Assembly: GCA_947311815.1 (NCBI GenBank)
Contig: CAMZMA010000220.1
Coordinates: 1 to 5,985, forward strand
Reading direction: 5' to 3'
Length of the DNA: 5,985 nt
From: an uncultured Flavobacteriaceae bacterium
GTDB lineage: Bacteria > Bacteroidota > Bacteroidia > Flavobacteriales > Flavobacteriaceae
The position numbers and the translations under genes were made by a program. Positions within the stretch are counted from its first letter, which is position 1; each line of letters opens with the position of its first letter. This document shows positions 1 to 4,916 of this stretch, piece after piece. The notes beneath the pieces are model-generated. The model was not told the origin of the DNA and did not search any database. It worked only from the letters and a program-made list of their open reading frames with translations.

Positions 1-66
1 AATTCTATGCTGATCTTCTCTAATTACTCTTAGTGGTCTTCTAGACCTTTTTCTTCTAATTGCTAT
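1..66 (-). pseudogene. Inverted partial copy of the infC 5' end
   Basis: Read on the minus strand from 66 to 1, this stretch encodes the same N-terminal residues as infC from base 221 (AIRRRKRSRRPLRV and onwards), because it lies in the left arm of the inverted repeat. It runs off the window after 22 codons. If the inverted repeat is an artefact, this copy does not exist in the genome. If it is real and continues to the left, a second infC start or gene would be present. The copy has no independent sign of function. Confidence 0.6.
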
Positions 67-126
67 GACTTATAAATTTAAAATTACTACTCTATTTTGT
101 GTTAAAATGAACTTAGTGTTTTACCA

Positions 127-174
127 ACTTCTTTTTGTATGAAAGAAATAAATTCTTCAATGGTAAAACACTAA
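127..174 (+). CDS. Possible 3' end of thrS (threonyl-tRNA synthetase), partial
   Basis: An open frame enters the spacer of the inverted repeat and ends with TAA at 172-174, reading TSFCMKEINSSMVKH. The spacing of F and EI followed by a short polar tail is like the C-terminal helix of threonyl-tRNA synthetases, and thrS is the usual gene directly upstream of infC in many bacteria; the gap to infC would be 46 bases. The frame hits a stop at 103-105 inside the left arm, as expected if the true upstream sequence has been replaced by the inverted copy. The minus strand of the spacer is also open, so the call rests mostly on gene order. Fifteen residues are too few for a firm identification. Confidence 0.3.
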   Translation, partial: TSFCMKEINSSMVKH

Positions 175-220
175 GTTCATTTTAACACAAAATAGAGTAG
201 TAATTTTAAATTTATAAGTC

Positions 221-781
221 ATAGCAATTAGAAGAAAAAGGTCTAGAAGACCACTAAGAGTAATTAGAGAAGATCAGCATAGAATTAATGGTAAAATTAG
301 AGATGTTGAAGAAGTTCGATTAGTAGGAGATAATCTTACTGTTGGAGTGTATCCAATATCTGAAGCAAGAGCCATTGCTAGAGAACAAGAGTTAGATTTG
401 GTAGAAATATCTCCAAAAGCGAAACCTCCTGTTTGTAAAGTTATTGATTACAAAAAATTCTTATACGAGCAAAAGAAGCGAGAAAAAGCGTTAAAATCTA
501 AAGCCACAAAAGTTACGGTAAAAGAAATTCGTTTTGGACCGCAAACTGATGAGCATGATTATGAATTTAAAAAGAAGCATGCCATTAAATTTTTACAAGA
601 CGGTTCTAAATTAAAAGCATTTGTGTTTTTTAAAGGACGTTCTATCATCTTTAAAGAGCAAGGACAAATTTTATTGTTAAAATTAGCTCAAGAGCTTGAA
701 GAATATGGTAAAGTAGAGCAAATGCCAAAACTAGAGGGTAAACGTATGATTATGTTTATTGCTCCTAAAAAAACAAAATAA
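221..781 (+). CDS. infC: Translation initiation factor IF-3
   Basis: IF-3 binds the 30S subunit, keeps it apart from 50S and checks start codon and initiator tRNA selection. The product is about 186 aa, a normal family length. The N-terminal domain contains RIN (22-24), VRLVGDN, DLVEISP (59-65) and PPVCKVIDYKKFLYEQKKR (from 69), the family signature leading into the basic linker. The C-terminal domain begins near KEIRFGPQTDEHDY (101 on) and ends with EGKRMIMFIAPKK. The frame is open from the stop at 215-217, and no ATG, GTG or TTG occurs before GTG at 347, which would cut off about 42 conserved residues. The start is therefore ATA (221) or ATT (227). I chose 221 because it keeps an AIRRR N-terminus, but 227 is nearly as good. 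AUU is the known infC start in E. coli, where it serves IF-3 autoregulation. The first 22 codons lie in the inverted repeat. Identity is certain; the start is not. Confidence 0.95.
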   Translation: MAIRRKRSRRPLRVIREDQHRINGKIRDVEEVRLVGDNLTVGVYPISEARAIAREQELDLVEISPKAKPPVCKVIDYKKFLYEQKKREKALKSKATKVTVKEIRFGPQTDEHDYEFKKKHAIKFLQDGSKLKAFVFFKGRSIIFKEQGQILLLKLAQELEEYGKVEQMPKLEGKRMIMFIAPKKTK

Positions 782-789
782 TTTTAAGG

Positions 790-821
790 TTTGCTGAAGT
801 AAGTAAAATACATTACTTTTG
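790..821 (+). promoter_or_regulatory. Bacteroidota-type promoter for rpmI-rplT
   Basis: TTTG at 790-793 and TACTTTTG at 814-821 are separated by 20 bases, matching the Bacteroidota primary sigma factor consensus TTTG-N19-21-TAnnTTTG. It starts 9 bases after the infC stop and would initiate near 828, giving a leader of about 110 nt before rpmI. This would let L35 and L20 be made independently of infC. Confidence 0.7.
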
Positions 822-834
822 CACACGCTTTTAC

Positions 835-865
835 AGAAAGGTACTTTATTATAAAGTATCTTTTT
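835..865 (+). terminator. Hairpin after infC, in the rpmI leader (terminator or attenuator)
   Basis: Bases 835-848 pair with 852-865 around a 3-base loop. The stem is 14 bp with two G-U pairs and an A-rich left and T-rich right side. For transcripts from upstream it resembles an intrinsic terminator after infC. For transcripts starting near 828 it lies at the very 5' end, so it could also be a leader element. It is weak in GC pairs, so efficiency is uncertain. A second small stem (AACTGA 885-890 with TCAGTT 898-903) follows. Confidence 0.5.
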
Positions 866-930
866 GATTGAAATAAGATTAAAAAACTGAGACACCATCA
901 GTTAAAATAATAGTAAGCAAGTTTAAAACG

Positions 931-936
931 AAGGAG
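931..936 (+). promoter_or_regulatory. Shine-Dalgarno-like AAGGAG before rpmI
   Basis: AAGGAG lies only two bases before the ATG at 939, closer than the usual 5-9, and 11 bases before a second in-frame ATG at 948. Other genes of this window lack such a purine site. L35 proteins start MPK, which supports 939 as the start, so the site may be coincidental or act poorly. Confidence 0.4.
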
Positions 937-938
937 AG

Positions 939-1136
939 ATGCCTAAAATGAAAACCAAATCTAGCGCCAAAAAGAGATTTAAAATCACAGGTTCTGGAAA
1001 AATTAAGAGAAAGCACGCGTTTAAAAGTCACATTTTAACAAAAAAATCTAAAAAACGTAAGCTAAAATTAACACACGCAACATTGGTACACAAATCTGAT
1101 GCTGCAAACATTAAACAACAATTAACTTTAAAATAA
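939..1136 (+). CDS. rpmI: 50S ribosomal protein L35
   Basis: L35 is a small basic protein of the large ribosomal subunit that contacts 23S rRNA. The 65-aa product has the standard family length and the classic features: an MPKMKTKSSAKKRFK N-terminus, a GSGKIKRKHAFKSH loop, and the highly conserved HILTKKSKKRKLKL lysine/arginine patch at about residues 31-44. It lies between infC and rplT, the usual order in bacteria. In well-studied relatives elsewhere, rpmI and rplT are controlled by L20 binding to the leader mRNA; here a separate promoter and leader upstream make such control possible, but no L20 site can be shown from sequence alone. The gap to rplT is 159 bases, wider than common for this pair. 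Start at 939 follows the family MPK start. Confidence 0.98.
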   Translation: MPKMKTKSSAKKRFKITGSGKIKRKHAFKSHILTKKSKKRKLKLTHATLVHKSDAANIKQQLTLK

Positions 1137-1185
1137 GTTAATTACAGGGAATTTTATTATTAACCATGGAGTTAGGCTAAAAAAA

Positions 1186-1218
1186 GAGTTAGGAGTTATG
1201 AGTTAGGAGTTATGAGTT
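1186..1218 (+). repeat. Heptanucleotide tandem repeat, GAGTTAG/GAGTTAT alternating
   Basis: Seven-base units GAGTTAG and GAGTTAT alternate twice and end in a partial GAGTT, equal to 2.4 copies of a 14-base unit. A related GGAGTTAGG occurs alone at 1168-1176. The repeat lies within the rpmI-rplT gap and has no hairpin potential or ORF. It looks like slippage-grown intergenic sequence; a function is not evident. Confidence 0.9.
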
Positions 1219-1295
1219 GCCATCTGAAAAGATTAAAAACTAATAATGAATCACTAGAACTAAAAACCGCCTACTACAAAAAACAACTTTGAATT

Positions 1296-1640
1296 ATGCC
1301 AAGATCAGTAAATTCAGTAGCCTCAAGAAAAAGAAGAAAAAAAATCTTGAAGGCAGCAAAAGGTTACTTCGGACGTAGAAAAAACGTTTACACAGTAGCA
1401 AAAAATGCGGTAGAAAAAGCAATGACATATGCTTATAGAGACCGTAAAAACAACAAGAGAAACTTTCGTTCTTTATGGATTATGCGTATTAACGCAGGTG
1501 CACGTCAGTACGGAATGTCTTACTCTCAGTTTATGGGAAAAGTAAAAGCGAACAACATCGAATTAAACAGAAAAGTTTTAGCCGATTTAGCAATGAACAA
1601 CCCAAAAGCTTTTAAGGCAATTGTAGAGAAAATTAAATAG
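1296..1640 (+). CDS. rplT: 50S ribosomal protein L20
   Basis: L20 binds 23S rRNA early and is needed for 50S assembly; in several bacteria it also represses its own operon. The 114-aa product has the usual length. The basic N-terminal extension (MPRSVNSVASRKRRKKILK) leads into the AKGYFGRRKNVYTVAKNAV segment, then YAYRDRKNNKRNFRSLWI and MRINAGARQYGMSYSQFM, the family signature around residues 46-80. The C-terminal part, ending NNPKAFKAIVEKIK, forms the small globular domain. There is no Shine-Dalgarno site upstream, which is normal for Bacteroidota. It is last in the infC-rpmI-rplT group and is followed 18 bases later by a strong terminator hairpin. Confidence 0.98.
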   Translation: MPRSVNSVASRKRRKKILKAAKGYFGRRKNVYTVAKNAVEKAMTYAYRDRKNNKRNFRSLWIMRINAGARQYGMSYSQFMGKVKANNIELNRKVLADLAMNNPKAFKAIVEKIK

Positions 1641-1658
1641 TATTAATTACTTGCTTAT

Positions 1659-1696
1659 ACTAAAAAAAACCAAACGAAAGTTTGGTTTTTTTTAGT
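1659..1696. terminator. Intrinsic terminator after rplT, 17-bp stem
   Basis: Bases 1659-1675 pair perfectly with 1680-1696 around a GAAA tetraloop. The stem contains CCAAAC/GTTTGG next to the loop and a run of eight A paired with eight T. The T run serves rplT transcripts. Because the stem is symmetric it could also work on the other strand. It ends 28 bases before the next gene. Confidence 0.92.
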
Positions 1697-1724
1697 TAAC
1701 TTGCGTTTCTAAAATATTTTTTTT

Positions 1725-2306
1725 ATGAAATCCCTATTTCTTACCTCTTTTGCTCTTATATTTAGCTTGTTTACATTGCAAGCTCAAAATACCTTTGAAG
1801 AACAAAACACCATCGAACAACAATTTGACAAAATTTACCGTACTTCTACCAATTACCAAATATACAAGGTCATTAAGAAAGAACGTTTTTTAAAATTAAA
1901 AGCAAATATTACTGATTCTCTTAAAAGCTTAAAAAAAGAGATTAGTAAAAGAGAAAATATCTTGAATCAAAAAAATCAAAAAATTGAATCGCTAAACGCT
2001 ATTTATCAACAAACGAAAAAAGAACTAAACGCCGCTATTTCTAAAGAAAATAATATTTCTTTTTTCGGAACGCAACTTAGCAAAGGACTGTACAAAACGA
2101 TATTGTGGGGTATAATTACTTTACTTACTTTCGGTTTTTTTACGTTTGTTTACAAATACAATAATAGCAATATATTAACTAACCAAGCGAAAAACAACTT
2201 GATTTCTACAGAACGTGAGTTTGATATCTTTAGAAAAAAATCTATTGAAAGAGAGCAAAAGCTACGAAGAGAACTCTTAGACGAAATTAACAAGCATAAG
2301 AAGTAG
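1725..2306 (+). CDS. Uncharacterised exported coiled-coil protein with one membrane span
   Basis: No function recognised. The 193-aa product starts with a signal-like segment (MKSLFLTSFALIFSLFTLQA, probable cleavage before QN at 21). Residues 55-107 are charged and heptad-like (KLKANITDSLKSLKKEI and on), suggesting a coiled coil. A short SFFGTQLSKG stretch leads to a single hydrophobic helix at about 125-143 (TILWGIITLLTFGFFTFVY), and a second highly charged helical tail at 155-192 (EREFDIFRKKSIEREQKLR). The N-terminal part would be periplasmic and the tail cytoplasmic. From memory, proteins of this shape recur in flavobacteria and are sometimes labelled tRNA (guanine-N1)-methyltransferase; nothing here supports that, as no methyltransferase motifs or fold-length domain are visible. 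It follows the rplT terminator and I see no clear promoter, so read-through is possible. It converges on prfA. Confidence 0.85.
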   Translation: MKSLFLTSFALIFSLFTLQAQNTFEEQNTIEQQFDKIYRTSTNYQIYKVIKKERFLKLKANITDSLKSLKKEISKRENILNQKNQKIESLNAIYQQTKKELNAAISKENNISFFGTQLSKGLYKTILWGIITLLTFGFFTFVYKYNNSNILTNQAKNNLISTEREFDIFRKKSIEREQKLRRELLDEINKHKK

Positions 2307-2345
2307 TTGTTGGTTGTTGGTTGTTGGTTGTTGGTTGTTGGTTGT
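2306..2345 (+). repeat. Heptanucleotide tandem repeat (TGGTTGT)5
   Basis: Five perfect TGGTTGT units occupy 2311-2345, preceded by a partial GTTGT at 2306-2310. The tract starts at the last base of the stop codon of the 193-aa gene and fills most of the 58-base gap to the convergent prfA. Perfect identity among units suggests recent slippage and possible copy-number variation between strains. No terminator hairpin is visible in this gap for either gene. Confidence 0.95.
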
Positions 2346-2364
2346 TAGAAACAATTACCCCTTT

Positions 2365-3441
2365 TTAGATTGATTCTCCTAATTCTTTCAATTTTGCGGT
2401 ATTTTCTGCCAACATTAAAGCGTCAATAATTTTTTGAATATCGCCATTAATAATGTTTGACAAATCATACAAAGTCAATCCGATTCTGTGGTCTGTAACT
2501 CGCCCTTGCGGATAATTATAGGTTCTAATTTTCGCACTCCTATCGCCCGAACTCACCATAGAACCTCTCTTTAAAGCATCTTCTGCTTGTTTTTTAGCCA
2601 ATTCCATATCATACAAACGAGAACGTAGTACTTTAAAGGCTTTCTCTTTGTTTTTATGTTGCGATTTTTGATCTTGACATTGCGCTACCAAACCTGTAGG
2701 AATATGCGTTAAACGCACCGCCGAATAAGTAGTGTTTACTGATTGCCCACCAGGACCTGAAGAACAGAAAAAATCAATACGTACATCTTTGGGATTAATT
2801 TCTACATCAAACTCTTCTGCTTCTGGAAACACCATACACGTTGCTGCAGATGTATGCACACGTCCTTGAGTTTCGGTTTGTGGCACACGTTGCACACGGT
2901 GTACACCTGCCTCGAATTTTAAAACTCCGTACACATCATTTCCTGAAACTTCAAACTGAATTTCTTTAAATCCGCCATTTGTACCTTCGCTATAATCTAC
3001 CGTAGAAACTCTCCATCCCCTACCTTCACAATATTTGGTATACATTCTAAATAAATCTCCTGCAAAAATACTTGCTTCATCTCCCCCTGTTCCTGCACGT
3101 AATTCTACAATCGCATTTTTATTATCTTCTGGATCTTTAGGGATTAATAAAAATTTAATTTCTGCCTCTAGTTCAGGGATTCTGGCACTGGCTTCATCCA
3201 TTTCCATTTTTGCCATTTCCACCATTTCTTTATCAGAACCGTCGGCAATAATTTCTTTAGCTTCTGCAATATTATTTAACAAAGATTCGTATTCTTTTGT
3301 TTTAGCAACAACATCGCCCAAATCTTTATACTCTTTGCTTAATTTTGCGTATCTTTTTTGATCTGATATAATATCTGGTTGGATTATTAAATCAGAAACT
3401 TCATCAAAACGTTGTTTTACAACTTGTAATTTATCTAACAT
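2365..3441 (-). CDS. prfA: Peptide chain release factor 1 (RF-1)
   Basis: RF-1 recognises UAA and UAG in the ribosomal A site and triggers peptidyl-tRNA hydrolysis. The 358-aa product has normal length. The N-terminal helical domain covers about 1-105. RAGTGGDEASIFAGDL (115-130) and FEAGVHRVQRVPQTETQGR (176-194) are class I release factor signatures. PQT at 187-189 occupies the PxT stop-recognition position typical of RF-1, distinct from the SPF of RF-2. GGQ at 231-233, within SSGPGGQSVNTTYSAVRLTH, is the catalytic motif; Gln233 is the expected PrmC methylation target. The ending (DHRIGLTLYDLSNIINGD and on) is also typical. It is transcribed in the same direction as purM, 191 bases downstream of it, and probably has its own promoter. 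An overlapping open frame on the + strand is a shadow. Confidence 0.98.
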   Translation of the reverse strand: MLDKLQVVKQRFDEVSDLIIQPDIISDQKRYAKLSKEYKDLGDVVAKTKEYESLLNNIAEAKEIIADGSDKEMVEMAKMEMDEASARIPELEAEIKFLLIPKDPEDNKNAIVELRAGTGGDEASIFAGDLFRMYTKYCEGRGWRVSTVDYSEGTNGGFKEIQFEVSGNDVYGVLKFEAGVHRVQRVPQTETQGRVHTSAATCMVFPEAEEFDVEINPKDVRIDFFCSSGPGGQSVNTTYSAVRLTHIPTGLVAQCQDQKSQHKNKEKAFKVLRSRLYDMELAKKQAEDALKRGSMVSSGDRSAKIRTYNYPQGRVTDHRIGLTLYDLSNIINGDIQKIIDALMLAENTAKLKELGESI

Positions 3442-3463
3442 CTACTTCTCTTTTCGTGTGTTG

Positions 3464-3471
3464 CGAATTTA
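3464..3471 (-). promoter_or_regulatory. Possible prfA promoter -7 element
   Basis: On the minus strand, TAAATTCG followed by CAA matches the Bacteroidota -7 consensus TAnnTTTG at all but one position, 22 bases before the prfA start codon. No convincing TTTG lies about 20 bases further upstream, so this is a weak candidate. Confidence 0.3.
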
Positions 3472-3533
3472 CAATTTTTATCGGAAAAAATAGCCGAAAA
3501 ATTTAATGTATCTTTTATTTTTAGACTCACATT

Positions 3534-3623
3534 ATGCGATATCTAATTCTTATTATCTCTTTTTTATTGATGATTTTTTGCAGTTCTGAAAAAATGAACC
3601 TAAAAAACTTCAATTTATTTTAG
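3534..3623 (+). CDS. Possible 29-aa lipoprotein-like peptide or gene remnant
   Basis: A short frame between prfA and purM, on the opposite strand to both, reads MRYLILIISFLLMIFCSSEK followed by nine residues and TAG. It has a basic start, a hydrophobic core of about 13 residues and then CSS, which looks like a lipoprotein signal peptide, but phenylalanine directly before the cysteine is a poor lipobox. The mature part would be only about 14 residues. It ends 9 bases before the 3' end of purM. It could be a real small membrane peptide, the surviving 5' end of a lost lipoprotein gene, or chance in AT-rich sequence. No clear promoter or ribosome binding site was seen. Confidence 0.25.
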   Translation: MRYLILIISFLLMIFCSSEKMNLKNFNLF

Positions 3624-3632
3624 GAAAACAAA

Positions 3633-4811
3633 CTAGTACTCAAACACTCCAAACTCACTTTTAATCGTTAATTTTTTGGTTGATGAAGCCTCTACCCTAC
3701 CAATAATTTGAGCATCTACATTAAATGATTTAGAAATTTTTATAATTTCATCTGCTATTGATGGATTTATATATAACTCCATTCGGTGTCCGCAATTAAA
3801 TACTTGATACATTTCTTTCCAATCGGTTTTAGATTGCTCTTGTATCAACTTAAACAAAGGCGGAATCGGAAACATATTATTTTTTACAATATGCAACTCA
3901 TCAATAAAATGAAGGATTTTTGTTTGCGCACCTCCAGAACAATGTACCATTCCGTGAACAACATCCGAAGAAAATTTTGATAAAATTTCTTTGATAATCG
4001 GTGCATACGTTCTTGTGGGTGACAAGACTAATTTACCAGCATCAATTGGCGAGTTTTCTACTGAATCTGTAAGTTTTGTGTTTCCTGCATAGACTAAATC
4101 TGTAGGCACCTCGGCATCAAAACTTTCTGGGTATTTAGCAGCTAAATACTTATGAAAAACATCATGTCGTGCAGATGTTAATCCGTTACTTCCCACACCA
4201 CCATTATACGATTTTTCATAGGTTGCTTGACCAAATGAAGACAAACCTATAATGACATCGCCTGCTTTTATATTTGCGTTATCTATAACATCGGTTCGTT
4301 TTATTCTTGCAGTTACGGTGCTATCTACAATAATAGTCCGTACCAAATCGCCTACATCGGCAGTTTCGCCACCCGTTGAATGTATGGTTACTCCATGATT
4401 TTTTAAATCGGCAATTAATTCTTCTGTTCCGTTTATAATGGCAGCAATAACATCACCTGGGATTTTGTTTTTATTTCTTCCAATGGTTGATGAAAGTAAG
4501 ATATTATCTGTTGCGCCTACACAAATTAAATCATCAATATTCATAATTAAAGCATCTTGTGCAATCCCTTTCCAAACAGAAATATCTCCTGTTTCTTTCC
4601 AATACATATAGGCTAAAGACGATTTTGTACCTGCACCATCTGCGTGCATTATTAAACAATACTCATCATCATTTGTTAAATAATCGGGTACAATTTTACA
4701 GAATGCTTTTGGAAACAATCCTTTATTGATATTTTTGATGGCATTGTGCACATCTTCTTTTGATGCTGAGACACCTCGTTGGGCATAGCGTTTAGATATT
4801 TCTTGACTCAT
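3633..4811 (-). CDS. purM: Phosphoribosylformylglycinamidine cyclo-ligase (AIR synthase)
   Basis: PurM closes the imidazole ring in de novo purine synthesis: FGAM + ATP gives aminoimidazole ribonucleotide (EC 6.3.3.1), in the cytosol. Family motifs appear in order: HADGAGTKSSLA (56-66), the ATP-binding DGxGTK type; ALIMNIDDLICVGATD (87-102), matching the N-D-G pattern; STGGETADVGD (145-155); GLSSFG followed by GSNGLTSARH (189-194, 207-216); SPTRTYAP (264-271); and HGMVHCSGGAQTK (286-298), where E. coli-type enzymes have a GGG. The 392-aa length exceeds the roughly 345 aa of E. coli PurM. Extra residues lie between SSFG and SNG (ATYEKSYNGGVG) and between ARH and SPTR. This longer form fits what I know of Bacteroidota. 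The start at 4811 gives MSQEISKRYAQRGVSASKED, matching the usual YxxAGV start region. A TATCTTTG -7 box lies 20 bases upstream. Confidence 0.93.
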   Translation of the reverse strand: MSQEISKRYAQRGVSASKEDVHNAIKNINKGLFPKAFCKIVPDYLTNDDEYCLIMHADGAGTKSSLAYMYWKETGDISVWKGIAQDALIMNIDDLICVGATDNILLSSTIGRNKNKIPGDVIAAIINGTEELIADLKNHGVTIHSTGGETADVGDLVRTIIVDSTVTARIKRTDVIDNANIKAGDVIIGLSSFGQATYEKSYNGGVGSNGLTSARHDVFHKYLAAKYPESFDAEVPTDLVYAGNTKLTDSVENSPIDAGKLVLSPTRTYAPIIKEILSKFSSDVVHGMVHCSGGAQTKILHFIDELHIVKNNMFPIPPLFKLIQEQSKTDWKEMYQVFNCGHRMELYINPSIADEIIKISKSFNVDAQIIGRVEASSTKKLTIKSEFGVFEY

Positions 4812-4830
4812 AATGATTTCTTCTATATGG

Positions 4831-4838
4831 CAAAGATA
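4831..4838 (-). promoter_or_regulatory. purM promoter -7 element
   Basis: TATCTTTG on the minus strand is an exact TAnnTTTG match, 19 bases upstream of the purM start codon. No clear TTTG occurs about 20 bases upstream of it; only a GTGTTT is near. It would give a leader of roughly a dozen bases. Confidence 0.5.
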
Positions 4839-4881
4839 TTTATATTAGATATTTAAACACTATTATTAATTTTATTTTTAT

Positions 4882-4889
4882 TATATTTG
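4882..4889 (+). promoter_or_regulatory. -7 element for the secreted-protein gene at 4917
   Basis: TATATTTG matches TAnnTTTG exactly and lies 27 bases before the ATG at 4917. A TTTG about 20 bases upstream is missing. Together with the purM -7 box on the other strand it forms a compact divergent promoter region of 105 bases. Confidence 0.45.
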
Positions 4890-4916
4890 GGCAATATAAA
4901 CCCCTAAACCCTAAAA

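Larger units (their letters stand above)
1..286. repeat. Perfect 126-bp inverted repeat with 34-bp spacer
   Basis: Bases 1-126 are the exact reverse complement of 161-286 (paired positions sum to 287); I compared the arms base by base and found no mismatch. The spacer is 127-160. The right arm covers the infC upstream region and about its first 22 codons, so the left arm is an inverted copy of these. The left arm stops at base 1 of the window, so the repeat could be longer than seen. A perfect, coding-sequence-containing palindrome at a sequence edge is typical of a fold-back chimera (assembly or amplification artefact). A true genomic palindrome is possible but less likely. Confidence 0.97.

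Noticed and set aside
127..160. The palindrome as an insertion sequence or CRISPR-type element
   Set aside because: No transposase frame, target duplication or repeated spacing is present; the arms consist of infC 5' and upstream sequence.
347..781. GTG start for infC at 347
   Set aside because: It would delete about 42 residues of conserved IF-3 N-terminal domain that are encoded in frame just upstream.
3035..3361. 108-codon open frame on the + strand inside prfA
   Set aside because: It lies antisense within prfA, whose conserved motifs fully explain the region; the translated product is serine/alanine/leucine-rich low-complexity, typical of an antisense shadow.
3786..3980. 64-codon open frame on the + strand inside purM
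   Set aside because: Antisense shadow of the conserved SPTRTYAP-to-FNCGHRME part of purM; no family resemblance and no start context.
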